A DNA stretch of 64,000 nt from Pseudomonadota bacterium. GTDB lineage: Bacteria > Pseudomonadota > Alphaproteobacteria > Caulobacterales > Caulobacteraceae. Positions within the stretch are counted from its first letter, which is position 1, and every line of letters begins with the position of its first letter. The stretch lies in NCBI GenBank assembly GCA_023390245.1, contig JAEWDF010000088.1:21212-85211 (forward strand), given 5' to 3'. Under the pieces are notes generated by a model. That model was given only the letters and a program-made list of their open reading frames with translations, was not told the origin of the DNA and did not search any database. Of this stretch, positions 35,691 to 44,745 are shown one piece after another. The position numbers and the translations under genes are program-made.

Positions 35691-36503
35691 ATGACCCTGT
35701 TCGCCATTTATGCGGCCGTCGCCGCCGCATCCGCCGTCCAGGCCGGGGCGCCGGCCGGCTATCGCCTGGTCTGGGCCGACGAGTTCGACCGCGACGGCCC
35801 GGTCGATCCGGCGCGCTGGACCTACGACGTCAGCCGCAATCGCGAGGGCTGGTGGAACCATGAGCGGCAGTATTACGCCGCCGAGCGGCCGGAGAACGTG
35901 CGGGTCGAGGACGGCCGTCTGGTCATCGAGGCGGCGCGCGAGCGCCTGTCCGACCGGCCGGACTTCGGCGGCCAGGACTACGTCTCCGGCAAGATCATCA
36001 GCCGATCCGCCTGGACCTATGGCGTCGTCGAGGCGCGGGCCAGGCTGCCCTGCGGGCGGGGGACCTGGCCGGCGATCTGGATGCTGCCGGAAGACCTCGG
36101 CGAATGGCCGCGCGACGGCGAGATCGACATCATGGAGCATGTCGGCCATCGGCCGGGCGTCGTCCACGGCACGATCCACACCCAGGCCTACAACCATGTG
36201 TCGGGGACCGAGAACGGCGGGGAGACGGCGGTGAACGGCGCCTGCGACGCCTTCCACGACTACCGCCTGACCTGGACGCCTGAGCGCATCGCCTTCGCGG
36301 TCGACGGCCGCGACTATCATGTCTTCGCCAACGACCACGCCGGCCGGATTGAGACCTGGCCGTTCGATCGTCCCTTCCGCCTGATCCTGAACGTGGCGGT
36401 GGGCGGCGACTGGGGCGGCGCGGAAGGGGTCGACGACGCAGCCTTTCCCCAGCGGATGGAGATCGACTGGGTGCGGGTCTATCAGCCGGTCGATGACGAC
36501 TGA
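35691..36503 (+). CDS. GH16 family beta-glucanase
   Basis: A 270-residue glycoside hydrolase family 16 enzyme; such enzymes cleave beta-1,3 or mixed-linked glucans. The catalytic motif is intact in DGEIDIMEHVG (nucleophile Glu, Asp, acid/base Glu). Flanking features are YRLVWADEFDRDGPVD, TWPAIWMLPEDLGEWP and LILNVAVGGDWGG. A short signal (TLFAIYAAVAAASAVQAGAP) implies secretion. GGGAGGAG precedes ATG 35691. It stands alone, 50 bp after the PEBP gene and far from the pectin cluster. Confidence 0.93.
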   Translation: MTLFAIYAAVAAASAVQAGAPAGYRLVWADEFDRDGPVDPARWTYDVSRNREGWWNHERQYYAAERPENVRVEDGRLVIEAARERLSDRPDFGGQDYVSGKIISRSAWTYGVVEARARLPCGRGTWPAIWMLPEDLGEWPRDGEIDIMEHVGHRPGVVHGTIHTQAYNHVSGTENGGETAVNGACDAFHDYRLTWTPERIAFAVDGRDYHVFANDHAGRIETWPFDRPFRLILNVAVGGDWGGAEGVDDAAFPQRMEIDWVRVYQPVDDD

Positions 36504-36519
36504 GGCGCGCCCCGGCGGC

Positions 36520-37050
36520 CTACCCCTCGGTCGCCGGCTCCGGCCCCAGCACGCGGCGGATCGCCGGCCAGGCCTTGGCGACGGCGGAGACGACGCCGAC
36601 CACGCTGGCGAAGACCTGGAACGCGGCCCATACGGCCCCGAACACCGCCCCGCCCATCAGCCATTGCGACAGCGGATAGAGGACCTGCGCCACCCCGATC
36701 TGGAAGGCGGCGTAGGCGGCCGAATATTCGACCGACCGGTCCATGAAGAAGGCCAGGGCCACGCCGGCCGACACCGGCGCCCAGAGCAGCGGCAGGGCCA
36801 GCAGGACCGCCAGCAGCAGCACCAGCAGCTTGGTCCCCAACGTCTCGCCCGACAGCAGGGTGGCCACGACCCCGCCGCCCAGCGCCAGCACCGTCACCGC
36901 CAGCAGCACCGGCAGGACGACGTCCATCGCCGCGATCAGGTCCATGACGAGCAGGCCCGCCAGCAGGGCCGCTCCGGCGACCAGGAAGGACGCCACCCAA
37001 AGGGCCGCGTACTGGCCGAGACGAAGTTTCAGATGGGCGACGCCGATCAT
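36520..37050 (-). CDS. Multispan membrane protein of unknown function
   Basis: A 176-residue protein with about four to five hydrophobic segments (YAALWVASFLVAGAALLAGL, DVVLPVLLAVTVLALGGGVV, LGTKLLVLLLAVLLALPLLW and another after 115). No recognised domain and few charged residues. A short basic and acidic tail (RRVLGPEPATEG) ends it. The start has no strong ribosome site. Convergent with GH16 and downstream of no obvious operon partner. Confidence 0.7.
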   Translation of the reverse strand: MIGVAHLKLRLGQYAALWVASFLVAGAALLAGLLVMDLIAAMDVVLPVLLAVTVLALGGGVVATLLSGETLGTKLLVLLLAVLLALPLLWAPVSAGVALAFFMDRSVEYSAAYAAFQIGVAQVLYPLSQWLMGGAVFGAVWAAFQVFASVVGVVSAVAKAWPAIRRVLGPEPATEG

Positions 37051-37128
37051 GCCATTCTCCTCCGAACAGCCCCCGGGTCAGGATAGCCGTCTCCGGCGCG
37101 GAGTCGATTCAGCGAACCGTGATCGCCG

Positions 37129-37812
37129 TCAGGCCTCCACCTTGGGCGGCAGGTCGAAGAAGGCGACGAACCGTTCCGCCAGCGCCCGGTCGCCGGCCAG
37201 GGCCAGAACGCCCGCCGCCTCCAGCGCCTCGAACGGCTGGCCGCCGTATACGGCGCCGGCCAGCACCGGCGGTTGGGTCGCGATCACGGCCTGGGCCCCC
37301 TCGACCGGCGCGCGCTCGGCGTCCAGCACGCCCGCGCGGATGCGGATGCGAAAGGTCTCGTCGCCGAACGCCAGGCCCAGGTCCATGTCGGCGTCGCCGG
37401 CCTTTTCCGCGTCGAACATCGTCTCCAGCGACATGACCACCGACACCGGGCTCAGCGGCAGGGTGGGATCGTGCGTCGGCGACCGCGCCGCCCAACGGCC
37501 CAGCAGGGCGTAGAGCGGCTTCAGCTCCCGCCCCCAGTCCGTCAGCTCATAGACCTGGACCGAGGCCGGCGGCGGCAGCTTTCGGCGGCGCACGATCCCG
37601 GACGCCTCCAGTCCCTCCAGGCGCTGGGTCAGGACGTTGGCCGACAGGCCGCACAGGTCCTTCTTCAGGTCTCCGAATCGGCGCGGACCGAACATGAGCT
37701 CACGCATCACCAGAAGCGCCCAGCGCTCTCCGATCAGGTCCAGCCCGTGCGCGGCGCCGCAGGCGTCGTGATACTTCCGCCCGGCCTTTGCAGTTACTTT
37801 TTCTAACTTCAT
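37129..37812 (-). CDS. HxlR-family regulator with SCP2-like C-terminal domain
   Basis: A 227-residue protein: an HxlR winged-helix domain in residues about 12-110 (HGLDLIGERWALLVMRELMF, then LSANVLTQRLEGLEASGIV), followed by a C-terminal region like sterol-carrier/SCP2-type modules (GDETFRIRIRAGVLDAERAP). HxlR proteins often sense aldehydes, oxidants or aromatic compounds. It diverges from the VOC/PhnB/DUF1428 genes across a 58-bp gap with AT-rich sequence, so it probably controls them. Confidence 0.88.
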   Translation of the reverse strand: MKLEKVTAKAGRKYHDACGAAHGLDLIGERWALLVMRELMFGPRRFGDLKKDLCGLSANVLTQRLEGLEASGIVRRRKLPPPASVQVYELTDWGRELKPLYALLGRWAARSPTHDPTLPLSPVSVVMSLETMFDAEKAGDADMDLGLAFGDETFRIRIRAGVLDAERAPVEGAQAVIATQPPVLAGAVYGGQPFEALEAAGVLALAGDRALAERFVAFFDLPPKVEA

Positions 37813-37870
37813 GGTTGACTATCCTAATCCATAGGACCAGGGTGCGCAAACCGAGAAGAGGAGACCCGCC

Positions 37871-38317
37871 GTGCCCAAGATGATCTTCATCAATCTGCCC
37901 GTCGCCGATTTGGCCCGCTCCGTCGCCTTCTACGAGGCGGTCGGCGCGACGAAGAACGAGATGTTCAGCGACGACACCGCCGCCGGCATGGTCCTGTCGG
38001 ACGTGATCCACGTCATGCTGCTGACCCACGACAAATGGCGCAGCTTCACGGACCGCGCTATTCCCGACGCCCACGCCTCGGCCCAGGTGGCGCTGTGCAT
38101 TTCCGAGGACAGTCGCGAGGCCGTGGACGCCGTCGTCGCGAAGGCCGCCGCCAACGGCGGCCAGGCCGACCCCAACCCGCCCCAGGAGCACGGCTTCATG
38201 TACGGCCGCAGCTACGCGGACCCGGACGGCCACATCTGGGAGCCGATGTGGATGGACCCGGCCGCCCTCGCCGCGGGCCCCGAGGCCTTCGCCGCCAACG
38301 AACTCCAGCCCGCCTGA
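37871..38317 (+). CDS. VOC-family (glyoxalase-like) protein
   Basis: A 148-residue vicinal-oxygen-chelate protein with two beta-alpha-beta-beta-beta halves: MIFINLPVADLARSVAFYEA begins the first and the C-terminal half ends SYADPDGHIWEPMWMD. Reads as a small single-domain metalloprotein of unknown substrate. GTG 37871 is preceded by AAGAGGAG. First gene of a trio with the PhnB-like and DUF1428 genes, divergent from HxlR. Confidence 0.88.
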   Translation: MPKMIFINLPVADLARSVAFYEAVGATKNEMFSDDTAAGMVLSDVIHVMLLTHDKWRSFTDRAIPDAHASAQVALCISEDSREAVDAVVAKAAANGGQADPNPPQEHGFMYGRSYADPDGHIWEPMWMDPAALAAGPEAFAANELQPA

Positions 38318-38328
38318 GGACCGGACCC

Positions 38329-38811
38329 ATGACCGACAAGATCGTCCCCTGCCTGTGGTTCGACGGCGATGGAGAGGAAGCGGCCCGCTTCTACGTCTCC
38401 CTGCTGCCCGACAGCCGCATCGATGGCGTTCACCGCTCGCCCATCGACACGCCGTCCGGTCCCGCCGACACGGTGCTGATGGTCGAATTCACCCTCGCGG
38501 GCCGGTCGTACCTGGCGCTGAACGGCGGCTCCGACTTCAAGTTCGACGAGGCGGTGTCCTTCATGGTCATGACCGAGGACCAGGCCGAAACCGACCGGCT
38601 GTGGGACGCCCTGACCGCCGACGGCGGCCAGGAAAGCGTGTGCGGCTGGCTGAAGGATCGCTGGGGCCTGTCCTGGCAGATCACCCCGCGCCGCCTGATG
38701 GAACTGACCACCGACCCCGATCGGGCGCGCGCGAAGGCCGCCATGGCGGCCATGATGACCATGCGCAAGATCGACATCGCGGCGCTGGAGCGCGCCGCAG
38801 CCGACGCCTGA
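38329..38811 (+). CDS. PhnB-like VOC protein
   Basis: A 160-residue member of the PhnB/3-demethylubiquinone-methyltransferase-like VOC group. Diagnostic stretches are IVPCLWFDGDGEEAARFYVS, AGRSYLALNGGSDFKFDEAV and CGWLKDRWGLSWQITPRRLM. Its C-terminal helix contains AMAAMMTMRKIDIAALE. Substrate unknown. 11 bp after the VOC gene; start ATG 38329 chosen where the family begins. Confidence 0.9.
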   Translation: MTDKIVPCLWFDGDGEEAARFYVSLLPDSRIDGVHRSPIDTPSGPADTVLMVEFTLAGRSYLALNGGSDFKFDEAVSFMVMTEDQAETDRLWDALTADGGQESVCGWLKDRWGLSWQITPRRLMELTTDPDRARAKAAMAAMMTMRKIDIAALERAAADA

Positions 38812-38835
38812 ACCATCCAGCCGAAGGAGAACGCC

Positions 38836-39183
38836 ATGACCTACATCAGCGGTTTCGTGACCCCCGTGAAGACCGGCGACAAGCAACGCTACATCGCCAG
38901 CGCCCGGGCCGCCGCGCCCATCTTCAAGGAATTCGGCGCCCTCGCCATTTCGGAGAACTGGGGCGACAAGATCCCGGACGGCAAGGTCACCGACTTCAAG
39001 ATGGCCGTGAAGGCCGAGGCCGACGAGACCGTCGTCTTCTCCTGGATCGTCTGGCCCGACAAGGCCACCGCCGACGCCGCCGAGGAAAAGATGATCGCGG
39101 ACCCGCGTTTCGAGGCGATGGACATGCCCTTCGACGGCCGGCGCATGATCGTCGGCGGCTTCGAGACCATCTTCGAGGCCTGA
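38836..39183 (+). CDS. DUF1428 family protein
   Basis: A 115-residue protein of the DUF1428 family (ferredoxin-like dimeric alpha/beta-barrel fold). Typical segments are YISGFVTPVKTGDKQRYIAS, ISENWGDKIPDGKVTDFKMA and the ending MPFDGRRMIVGGFETIFEA. Family function is unknown but it is often adjacent to PhnB-like genes. GAAGGAGAA precedes ATG 38836. Third gene of the HxlR-controlled trio. Confidence 0.9.
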   Translation: MTYISGFVTPVKTGDKQRYIASARAAAPIFKEFGALAISENWGDKIPDGKVTDFKMAVKAEADETVVFSWIVWPDKATADAAEEKMIADPRFEAMDMPFDGRRMIVGGFETIFEA

Positions 39184-39199
39184 GTCCAGATCGACCGGC

Positions 39200-40234
39200 C
39201 TAGTCGAACGGCTGCAACGGTGCGCGCCGCAGCGCCGCCAGGTTGGCGGAGTTGGTGCAGAAGCAGGCCGTGCGCAATTGGCGGATGACGGTCTGGAAGT
39301 GATCGACCACGGCCTCGGTCGAAACCGTCGCGGCCTGGAGCACGCCGGCGGCCTGGCCCGCGATGTCGGCGCCCAGCCGCACCGCGCGGGCGACGTCCAG
39401 GCCGTGGCGCACTCCGCCGGAGCCGATCACCACCGCCTCGGGACAGGCGCGGCGCACGTCGACGATGGCGCGGGCCGTCTGCACGCCCCAGTCGGCGAAG
39501 ACGGCGGCGTGGGCCTTGTCGGCCGGGTCGGTCGACCGTTCGCCCTCGATCAGGCCCCAGTTGGAGCCGCCCGCCCCGGCCACGTCGACCGCCGCCGCTC
39601 CCATGTCGATCAGCCGCCGCGCCGTGCGTCCGGACAGGCCGGCGCCGGTCTCCTTGACCACCACCGGCGCGTCCAGCCGGCGGATCAGGGCCTGCAGGGC
39701 GGCCCCCACGCCCCACCAGTCGCGGTCGCCCTCGGGCTGGCAGGCCTCCTGCAGCGGGTTCAGGTGGACGACCAGGGCGTCGGCGCCGATCATCTCCACC
39801 GCCCGGCGCGCCTCGTCGACGCCGAAGCCGCGCGTCAGCTGCGCCGCGCCGATGTTCGCCAGCAACGGAATGTCCGGCGCGCGATCGCGCAACGCCTGGT
39901 CCAGGCCGAGCGTCGAACCGCCCTCGATCGCTGCGCGCTGGGAGCCGACGGCCAGGGCGACGCCCAGGTGCTGGGCCGCCTCGGCCAGGCGGGCGTTGAT
40001 CGCCGCGGCCCGCGCCGGCCCGCCGGTCATGGCCGAGATCAGCAGCGGGGCCTTCAGCCGCCGCCCCAGGAAGTCCGCGCCCAGGTCGATCTTGTCGTGG
40101 TCGAGGTCCGGCAGCGCCTCGTGCACGAAGCGCACGGCGTCGAAGCCCGCGTCGCGCGCATGCCGGCCTCGCCCGGCCAGCACCACGTCCAGGTGCTGGT
40201 CCTTGCGGCTTGGCGGCGGCGGAACGTCGGTCAT
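39200..40234 (-). CDS. fni: Type 2 isopentenyl-diphosphate delta-isomerase
   Basis: A 344-residue FMN/NADPH-dependent IPP isomerase (IDI-2), converting IPP to DMAPP for isoprenoid and carotenoid synthesis. The N-terminal SRKDQHLDVVLAGRG, PLLISAMTGGPARAAAINAR, VHLNPLQEACQPEGDRDWWG and VVKETGAGLSGRTARRLIDM are diagnostic, as is the Gly-rich FMN site near GSGGVRHGLDVARAVRLGAD. No carotenoid gene is adjacent in this window. Confidence 0.95.
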   Translation of the reverse strand: MTDVPPPPSRKDQHLDVVLAGRGRHARDAGFDAVRFVHEALPDLDHDKIDLGADFLGRRLKAPLLISAMTGGPARAAAINARLAEAAQHLGVALAVGSQRAAIEGGSTLGLDQALRDRAPDIPLLANIGAAQLTRGFGVDEARRAVEMIGADALVVHLNPLQEACQPEGDRDWWGVGAALQALIRRLDAPVVVKETGAGLSGRTARRLIDMGAAAVDVAGAGGSNWGLIEGERSTDPADKAHAAVFADWGVQTARAIVDVRRACPEAVVIGSGGVRHGLDVARAVRLGADIAGQAAGVLQAATVSTEAVVDHFQTVIRQLRTACFCTNSANLAALRRAPLQPFD

Positions 40235-40254
40235 CGCGACCGACTAGGCGGCGA

Positions 40255-42114
40255 TCATGGCTCCCGTGCGGCGGCGGCGTCGCGGCCGGGCGAGGCCGGC
40301 TGACGCTCGACGGTCAGGGCGTAGGCGCCCGTCTCGTTCGGCGCATAGGACCGGGCGCGGATCACGTACCAGCCGTCGTCGGGCGCGGTCCAGTCCAGGC
40401 GGGCGTGGGTGTCCGACAGGCCGTCGTCGTCGCTGGCCAGGCTGTCGAAGTCGTCGCCGTCCTCCCCGACCTCCACCACGGCGTCGAAGGCGTTGGACAC
40501 CAGGGTCAGGCGCAGCTTCTCGTCCTTCTTCGCCTGGAACCGGTAAGCGTCGTAATAGACCCCCTCGTCGGAGATCGCGTCGGTCTCGGACAGGGTTCCG
40601 CGCGCCGTCGCTCCGATCAGGACGCTGCCCGGCGCCGGCTCGGGCCCGCGATCCAGGAACTCCAGCGAATAGAGGCCGCGCCCGTCGGCGCTGTAGGGCT
40701 GGGCGCGGATGACGTATTCGCCGGTCTCCGGCACGGTGAAGTTCAGCCGGGAGTCGGTGCCCTCCGCCAGGCCGTCGTCGTCGCTGGCCAGCGCGGTGAA
40801 GTCGTCGCCCGCCTCGCCGACCTCCAGCACGGCGTCGAGGTCGCCGGACCGCATGATCACCTGCACGCGCTGCCCCTCGGTCCCGGAGAAGGCGTAGGCG
40901 TCGTAGCGCCGGCCGTTGTCGCCCTGGGGATCGTCGTCGGAGATCTCGCCCTCGATCGTCTGGCCGAAGGTCGCCGCAGTCGGCGGCGGCGGCGGCGGGA
41001 TCTCCGCCAGGCTCAGTTCATAGTCGCCCTCGGCCCGGTCGCTGAACCCGCGCGCCTCGATCAGATAGTCGCCGTCGGCGTCCAGCGTATGGGCGATGCG
41101 GGCGTCCAGGCCGGAGCCGAGGCCATCGTCGTCCTGGGCCAGGACGGCGTTGTCCGACAGCCGGCGCAGCGTCAGATAGGCGTCGAAATCGTCCGACTTC
41201 ATCTCCACCGCCACCCGCTGTCCGGCGCGTCCGGTGAAGCGGTACAGGTCGGCCCTCTGGCCGTCGTCATTGGTCCCGCTTTGCGATCCCAGCGTCCCCT
41301 CGACCGCGTCGCCGACGGCCAGCGGCTTGGACGGCGCCGGCGGCGGACCTTCCTCCAGTCCCACCCGGTACCGGCCTTCCCCGTCACTGAACGATGTGGC
41401 GCGGATGACGTATTCGCCGGCGGCCGGGGCGGTGAAGACCAGCCGGGAGTTCAGCCCCGCATCCGGCCCGTCGTCGTTGCGGGACAGCTCCACGAAATCC
41501 GGCCCCCGCATCCGGCCGACCAGCACCACCGGGTCGAAGTCGTCGGACTCCAGCGTCGCCACGAACCGCTGGCCTTCGGCCGCGCGGAAGGCGAAGGCGT
41601 CATAGCGGCCGCCGTCGTCCTGCTCCGGGTCGCGGTCGGTCAGGTCGCCGCTCAGCGTCTGGCCGACCCGGATACCGGACGGGCGCGGGGCGCGCGGCGG
41701 GTTCGGGCGCTGGTTCAGGCTCAGCCGATAGTCGCCGCCGTCCGTTCCCGAATAGGTGCGCGCGCGCAGCACATAGGTCCCGTCCGTCTCCGGCGTGAAG
41801 CGCAGCCGGGAATCGGTGCCGTCGCCCAGGCCGTCGTCGTCCTCGGCCAGCACCTCGTCCGATCCGTCCGCGCGCACCTCCAGATAGGCGTCGAAGGCGC
41901 CGGAGCGCAGCACGGCCTCGAGCCGCTGTCCGGCCCGCGCCTGGAAGCGATAGTCGTCATAGACATAGTCGCCGCCCGGTCCGCGCGCGTCCCCGCGCTC
42001 CAGCGCGCCGTCCACGGCGGCGCCGATGCGCAGAACCTCCTGCGCCAGGGCGGGCGCGGCCGCGCTCATCAAGGCCAGGGCGCTGGCGGCGGCGATAAGG
42101 GACGGTCGCGTCAT
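40255..42114 (-). CDS. Secreted five-repeat PPC-like protein
   Basis: A 619-residue exported protein. Signal SLIAAASALALMSAAAPALA, then five repeats of about 110-120 residues. Each has YDDYRF- or YDAYRF-like strands, a DDDGL-type acidic turn (EDDDGLGDG, RNDDGPDAG, QDDDGLGSG, SDDDGLAEG, SDDDGLSDT) and a GxYxIRAxxYS strand. This matches bacterial pre-peptidase C-terminal (PPC) beta-sandwich domains, which often bind calcium or carbohydrate. No enzyme domain is present; the role may be adhesive. Divergent from folD across 92 bp. Confidence 0.85.
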   Translation of the reverse strand: MTRPSLIAAASALALMSAAAPALAQEVLRIGAAVDGALERGDARGPGGDYVYDDYRFQARAGQRLEAVLRSGAFDAYLEVRADGSDEVLAEDDDGLGDGTDSRLRFTPETDGTYVLRARTYSGTDGGDYRLSLNQRPNPPRAPRPSGIRVGQTLSGDLTDRDPEQDDGGRYDAFAFRAAEGQRFVATLESDDFDPVVLVGRMRGPDFVELSRNDDGPDAGLNSRLVFTAPAAGEYVIRATSFSDGEGRYRVGLEEGPPPAPSKPLAVGDAVEGTLGSQSGTNDDGQRADLYRFTGRAGQRVAVEMKSDDFDAYLTLRRLSDNAVLAQDDDGLGSGLDARIAHTLDADGDYLIEARGFSDRAEGDYELSLAEIPPPPPPTAATFGQTIEGEISDDDPQGDNGRRYDAYAFSGTEGQRVQVIMRSGDLDAVLEVGEAGDDFTALASDDDGLAEGTDSRLNFTVPETGEYVIRAQPYSADGRGLYSLEFLDRGPEPAPGSVLIGATARGTLSETDAISDEGVYYDAYRFQAKKDEKLRLTLVSNAFDAVVEVGEDGDDFDSLASDDDGLSDTHARLDWTAPDDGWYVIRARSYAPNETGAYALTVERQPASPGRDAAAAREP

Positions 42115-42206
42115 GAATTCCTCCGACGATGCGCGGCGATCATAGACGCGGAACTGCAGCGGCTGTAAATCGCCCCCATCCCGATTTCGCTTCCCCGGAG
42201 CCCGAC

Positions 42207-43130
42207 ATGGCGGCCGAACCCGCGCGCGCGACCCTGATCGACGGCAAGGCCTTCTCGGCCGCCCTGGTGGAGCGCGTCGCCGCGGCCGCCGCCCGGCTGG
42301 AGGCCGCGCACGGCGTCAAGCCAGGCCTGGCGGTCGTCATCGTCGGGGAAGACCCGGCCAGTCAGCTCTATGTGAAGAACAAGGGCGAGACGACGCTGCG
42401 CGCCGGCCTGCGCTCCGACACCCATCGCCTGCCGGAGACGACGACCCAGGCCGATCTGCTGGCCCTGATCGCCGACCTGAACACCGATACGGGCATCCAC
42501 GGCGTCCTGGTCCAGCTGCCCCTTCCCGCTCACATCGACGCCAACGCCGTGCTGGCCGCCATCGATCCGGACAAGGACGTGGACGGCTTCCACGTGGTCA
42601 ACGCCGGCCGTCTGGCCGTCGGCCTGCCGGGCCTGGTTCCCTGCACCCCCCTGGGTTGCCTGATGCTGCTGAAAGATCAGCTGGGCGACCTGAGCGGGCT
42701 GAACGCCGTGATCGTCGGCCGGTCCAACATCGTCGGCAAGCCGATGGCGCAGTTGCTGCTGGGCGAAAGCTGCACCGTCACCATCGCCCATTCGCGCACC
42801 CGCGACCTGCCGGGCCTGTGCCGCACCGCCGACATCCTGGTCGCCGCCGTGGGCCGGCCGGAGATGATCCGGGGCGACTGGGTCAGGCCGGGCGCGACGG
42901 TGATCGACGTCGGCATCAATCGCGTCCCCTCGCTGGACCCGGAGAAGGCGGCGGCCGGAAAGACCCGCGTGGTCGGCGACGTGGCCTTCAAGGAGGCGGT
43001 CGAAGTCGCCGGCCGCATCACCCCCGTGCCCGGCGGCGTGGGCCCCATGACCATCGCCTGCCTGCTGGCCAACACCTATTCCGCCGCCTGCCGCTCGATT
43101 GGCGTCCAGCCAGAGTCGCTGGACGCTTGA
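42207..43130 (+). CDS. folD: Bifunctional methylenetetrahydrofolate dehydrogenase/cyclohydrolase
   Basis: A 307-residue FolD, interconverting 5,10-methylene-, 5,10-methenyl- and 10-formyl-tetrahydrofolate in the cytoplasm. Visible motifs: [13 protein letters not shown] (Tyr and Lys of the active site), [49 protein letters not shown] (NADP site) and [17 protein letters not shown] 42207 begins exactly with the family; an upstream ATG at 42129 would add 26 residues of no similarity. Confidence 0.97.
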   Translation: MAAEPARATLIDGKAFSAALVERVAAAAARLEAAHGVKPGLAVVIVGEDPASQLYVKNKGETTLRAGLRSDTHRLPETTTQADLLALIADLNTDTGIHGVLVQLPLPAHIDANAVLAAIDPDKDVDGFHVVNAGRLAVGLPGLVPCTPLGCLMLLKDQLGDLSGLNAVIVGRSNIVGKPMAQLLLGESCTVTIAHSRTRDLPGLCRTADILVAAVGRPEMIRGDWVRPGATVIDVGINRVPSLDPEKAAAGKTRVVGDVAFKEAVEVAGRITPVPGGVGPMTIACLLANTYSAACRSIGVQPESLDA

Positions 43131-43190
43131 AGCGTCGCGGCTTCGCGCCGATATTCGACCTGACGGCGCTATCGCCGACAGGGAGAGAAC

Positions 43191-43877
43191 ATGGTCCGCA
43201 TCAACGCCCGCGCGCTGGCTCTGACCGCCGCGCTGATGATCACCCCGGCTGCGGCCGGTTGCGGCTACAACACCATTCCGACGCAGCAGGAGCGGGCCGA
43301 GGCGGCCTGGGCCGACGTCCAGAGCCAGTACCAGCGCCGGGCCGACCTGGTGCCGAACCTGGTCGCCACCGTCCAGGGCGCGGCGATCCAGGAGCGCACC
43401 ACCCTGACGGACGTGATCAACGCCCGCGCCCGCGCCACCTCGGTCAACATCTCGGCCGACGACCTGGACAACCCCCAGGCCTTCCAGCAGTACCAGCAGG
43501 CCCAGGGTGAACTCAGCGGCGCCCTTTCGCGCCTGCTGGTGACGGTCGAGGCCTATCCCCAGCTCCAGGCCAACCAGAACTTCCTGGCCCTGCAGTCGCA
43601 GCTGGAAGGCACCGAGAACCGCATCGCCATCGCCCGGCGCGACTACAACGAGGCGGTCCGCTCCTACAACACCACCCTGCGCACCTTCCCGAACGTGATC
43701 TGGGCCAAGACCCTGCACGCCGGGTCGAAGCCGATGCAGCTGTTCACCGCCACGGCCGAGGCGCAAGCCGCGCCGCAGGTGAACTTCAACCTCGGCGCTC
43801 CGCCGTCGAACGCCTCGGCCGCGCCCGGCGGGAACGCCGCGCCGGTCACGCCCGGCGCCACGCCGCCGGCCCAATAA
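43191..43877 (+). CDS. LemA family protein
   Basis: A 228-residue LemA protein: an N-terminal hydrophobic signal with a lipobox-like AAAGC, then a long helical core with YNTIPTQQERAEAAWADVQS, QYQRRADLVPNLVATVQG and RIAIARRDYNEAVRSYN, ending in a Pro/Ala-rich tail. Members are membrane-anchored and of uncertain role, often beside TPM-domain proteins, as here. GGGAGAG precedes ATG 43191. First gene of a LemA-TPM-TPM operon. Confidence 0.93.
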   Translation: MVRINARALALTAALMITPAAAGCGYNTIPTQQERAEAAWADVQSQYQRRADLVPNLVATVQGAAIQERTTLTDVINARARATSVNISADDLDNPQAFQQYQQAQGELSGALSRLLVTVEAYPQLQANQNFLALQSQLEGTENRIAIARRDYNEAVRSYNTTLRTFPNVIWAKTLHAGSKPMQLFTATAEAQAAPQVNFNLGAPPSNASAAPGGNAAPVTPGATPPAQ

Positions 43878-43881
43878 GCCG

Positions 43882-44745
43882 TTGGCGCGCGATCGGTCGG
43901 TGAATGTCTCCCTGGCTCCGGCCGGGCGGCGGGGCGGCCTGGCCGCCTTGCTGCTGGGCCTGGCCGTCCTCTGGCTGGCCGCCCTGCCGGCCGCCGCCCA
44001 GGCCAGGCTCGATTTCCCCGCCCTGACCGGCCGGGTGGTCGACCAGGCCAACCTGCTCAGTCCCGCGACCGAACAGGCGCTGACCGAGAAGCTGGCGGCG
44101 CTGGAGGCCTCCAGCAGCGACCAGCTGGTCGTGGTCACCCTGGACAGTCTCCAGGACCAGGAGATCGAGGACTACGGCTACCAGCTTGGCCGCGCCTGGG
44201 GCATCGGCCAGAAGGAGAACGACAACGGCGCCCTCCTGATCGTCGCGCCGAACGAGCGCAAGGTCCGCATCGAGGTCGGCTATGGCCTGGAGCCGATCCT
44301 GACCGACGCCTTTTCGGCCCTGGTGATCCACAACGACATCCTGCCGTCCTTCCGCGACGGCGACTACGAGATTGGGATCGTCAAGGGGGTGGACGCCCTG
44401 GTCGAGCAGCTTTCGCTCGATCCGGCCGAAGCCCACGCCCGGGCCCAGGCCGCCGCCAGCGCCTCCGAGCGCGGCGAGGCGGCCTCGGCCATCGGCGGCC
44501 TCGCCGTCTTCGCCGTGATCTTCCTGTTCATGCTGATCGCCACCGCCGCCTCGGCGCGCGGGCGGCGCTATCGCAAGAAGGGCGTCGGGCCGGTGCTGCT
44601 TTGGGCCCTGGCCGACATCCTCAGCCAGTCCGGACGAGGCGGACGAGGCGGCGGCGGTTTCGGCGGCGGCGGTGGTTTCGGAGGCGGGGGCTTCGGCGGC
44701 GGCGGCGGCTCGTTCGGCGGCGGCGGGGCCTCGGGAGGATGGTGA
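43882..44745 (+). CDS. TPM-domain membrane protein, glycine-rich tail
   Basis: A 287-residue protein: signal LLGLAVLWLAALPAAAQA, then a TPM domain (residues about 45-190; TGRVVDQANLLSPATEQALT, VRIEVGYGLEPILTDAFSAL), then a membrane helix GLAVFAVIFLFMLIATAASA. A Gly/Phe-rich tail (GGGGFGGGGGFGGGG) follows. This is the YgcG-like architecture. TTG 43882 gives the longest form; GTG 43900 is equally likely. The operon with LemA is typical. The stop overlaps the next start (TGATG). Confidence 0.9.
   Translation: MARDRSVNVSLAPAGRRGGLAALLLGLAVLWLAALPAAAQARLDFPALTGRVVDQANLLSPATEQALTEKLAALEASSSDQLVVVTLDSLQDQEIEDYGYQLGRAWGIGQKENDNGALLIVAPNERKVRIEVGYGLEPILTDAFSALVIHNDILPSFRDGDYEIGIVKGVDALVEQLSLDPAEAHARAQAAASASERGEAASAIGGLAVFAVIFLFMLIATAASARGRRYRKKGVGPVLLWALADILSQSGRGGRGGGGFGGGGGFGGGGFGGGGGSFGGGGASGGW

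Noticed and set aside
44640..44735. Repetitive GGCGGC tract resembling a repeat array
   Set aside because: It is the coding sequence of the Gly/Phe-rich tail of a TPM protein, without spacers, so not CRISPR or satellite DNA. The Pro-rich antisense frame over it is a shadow.
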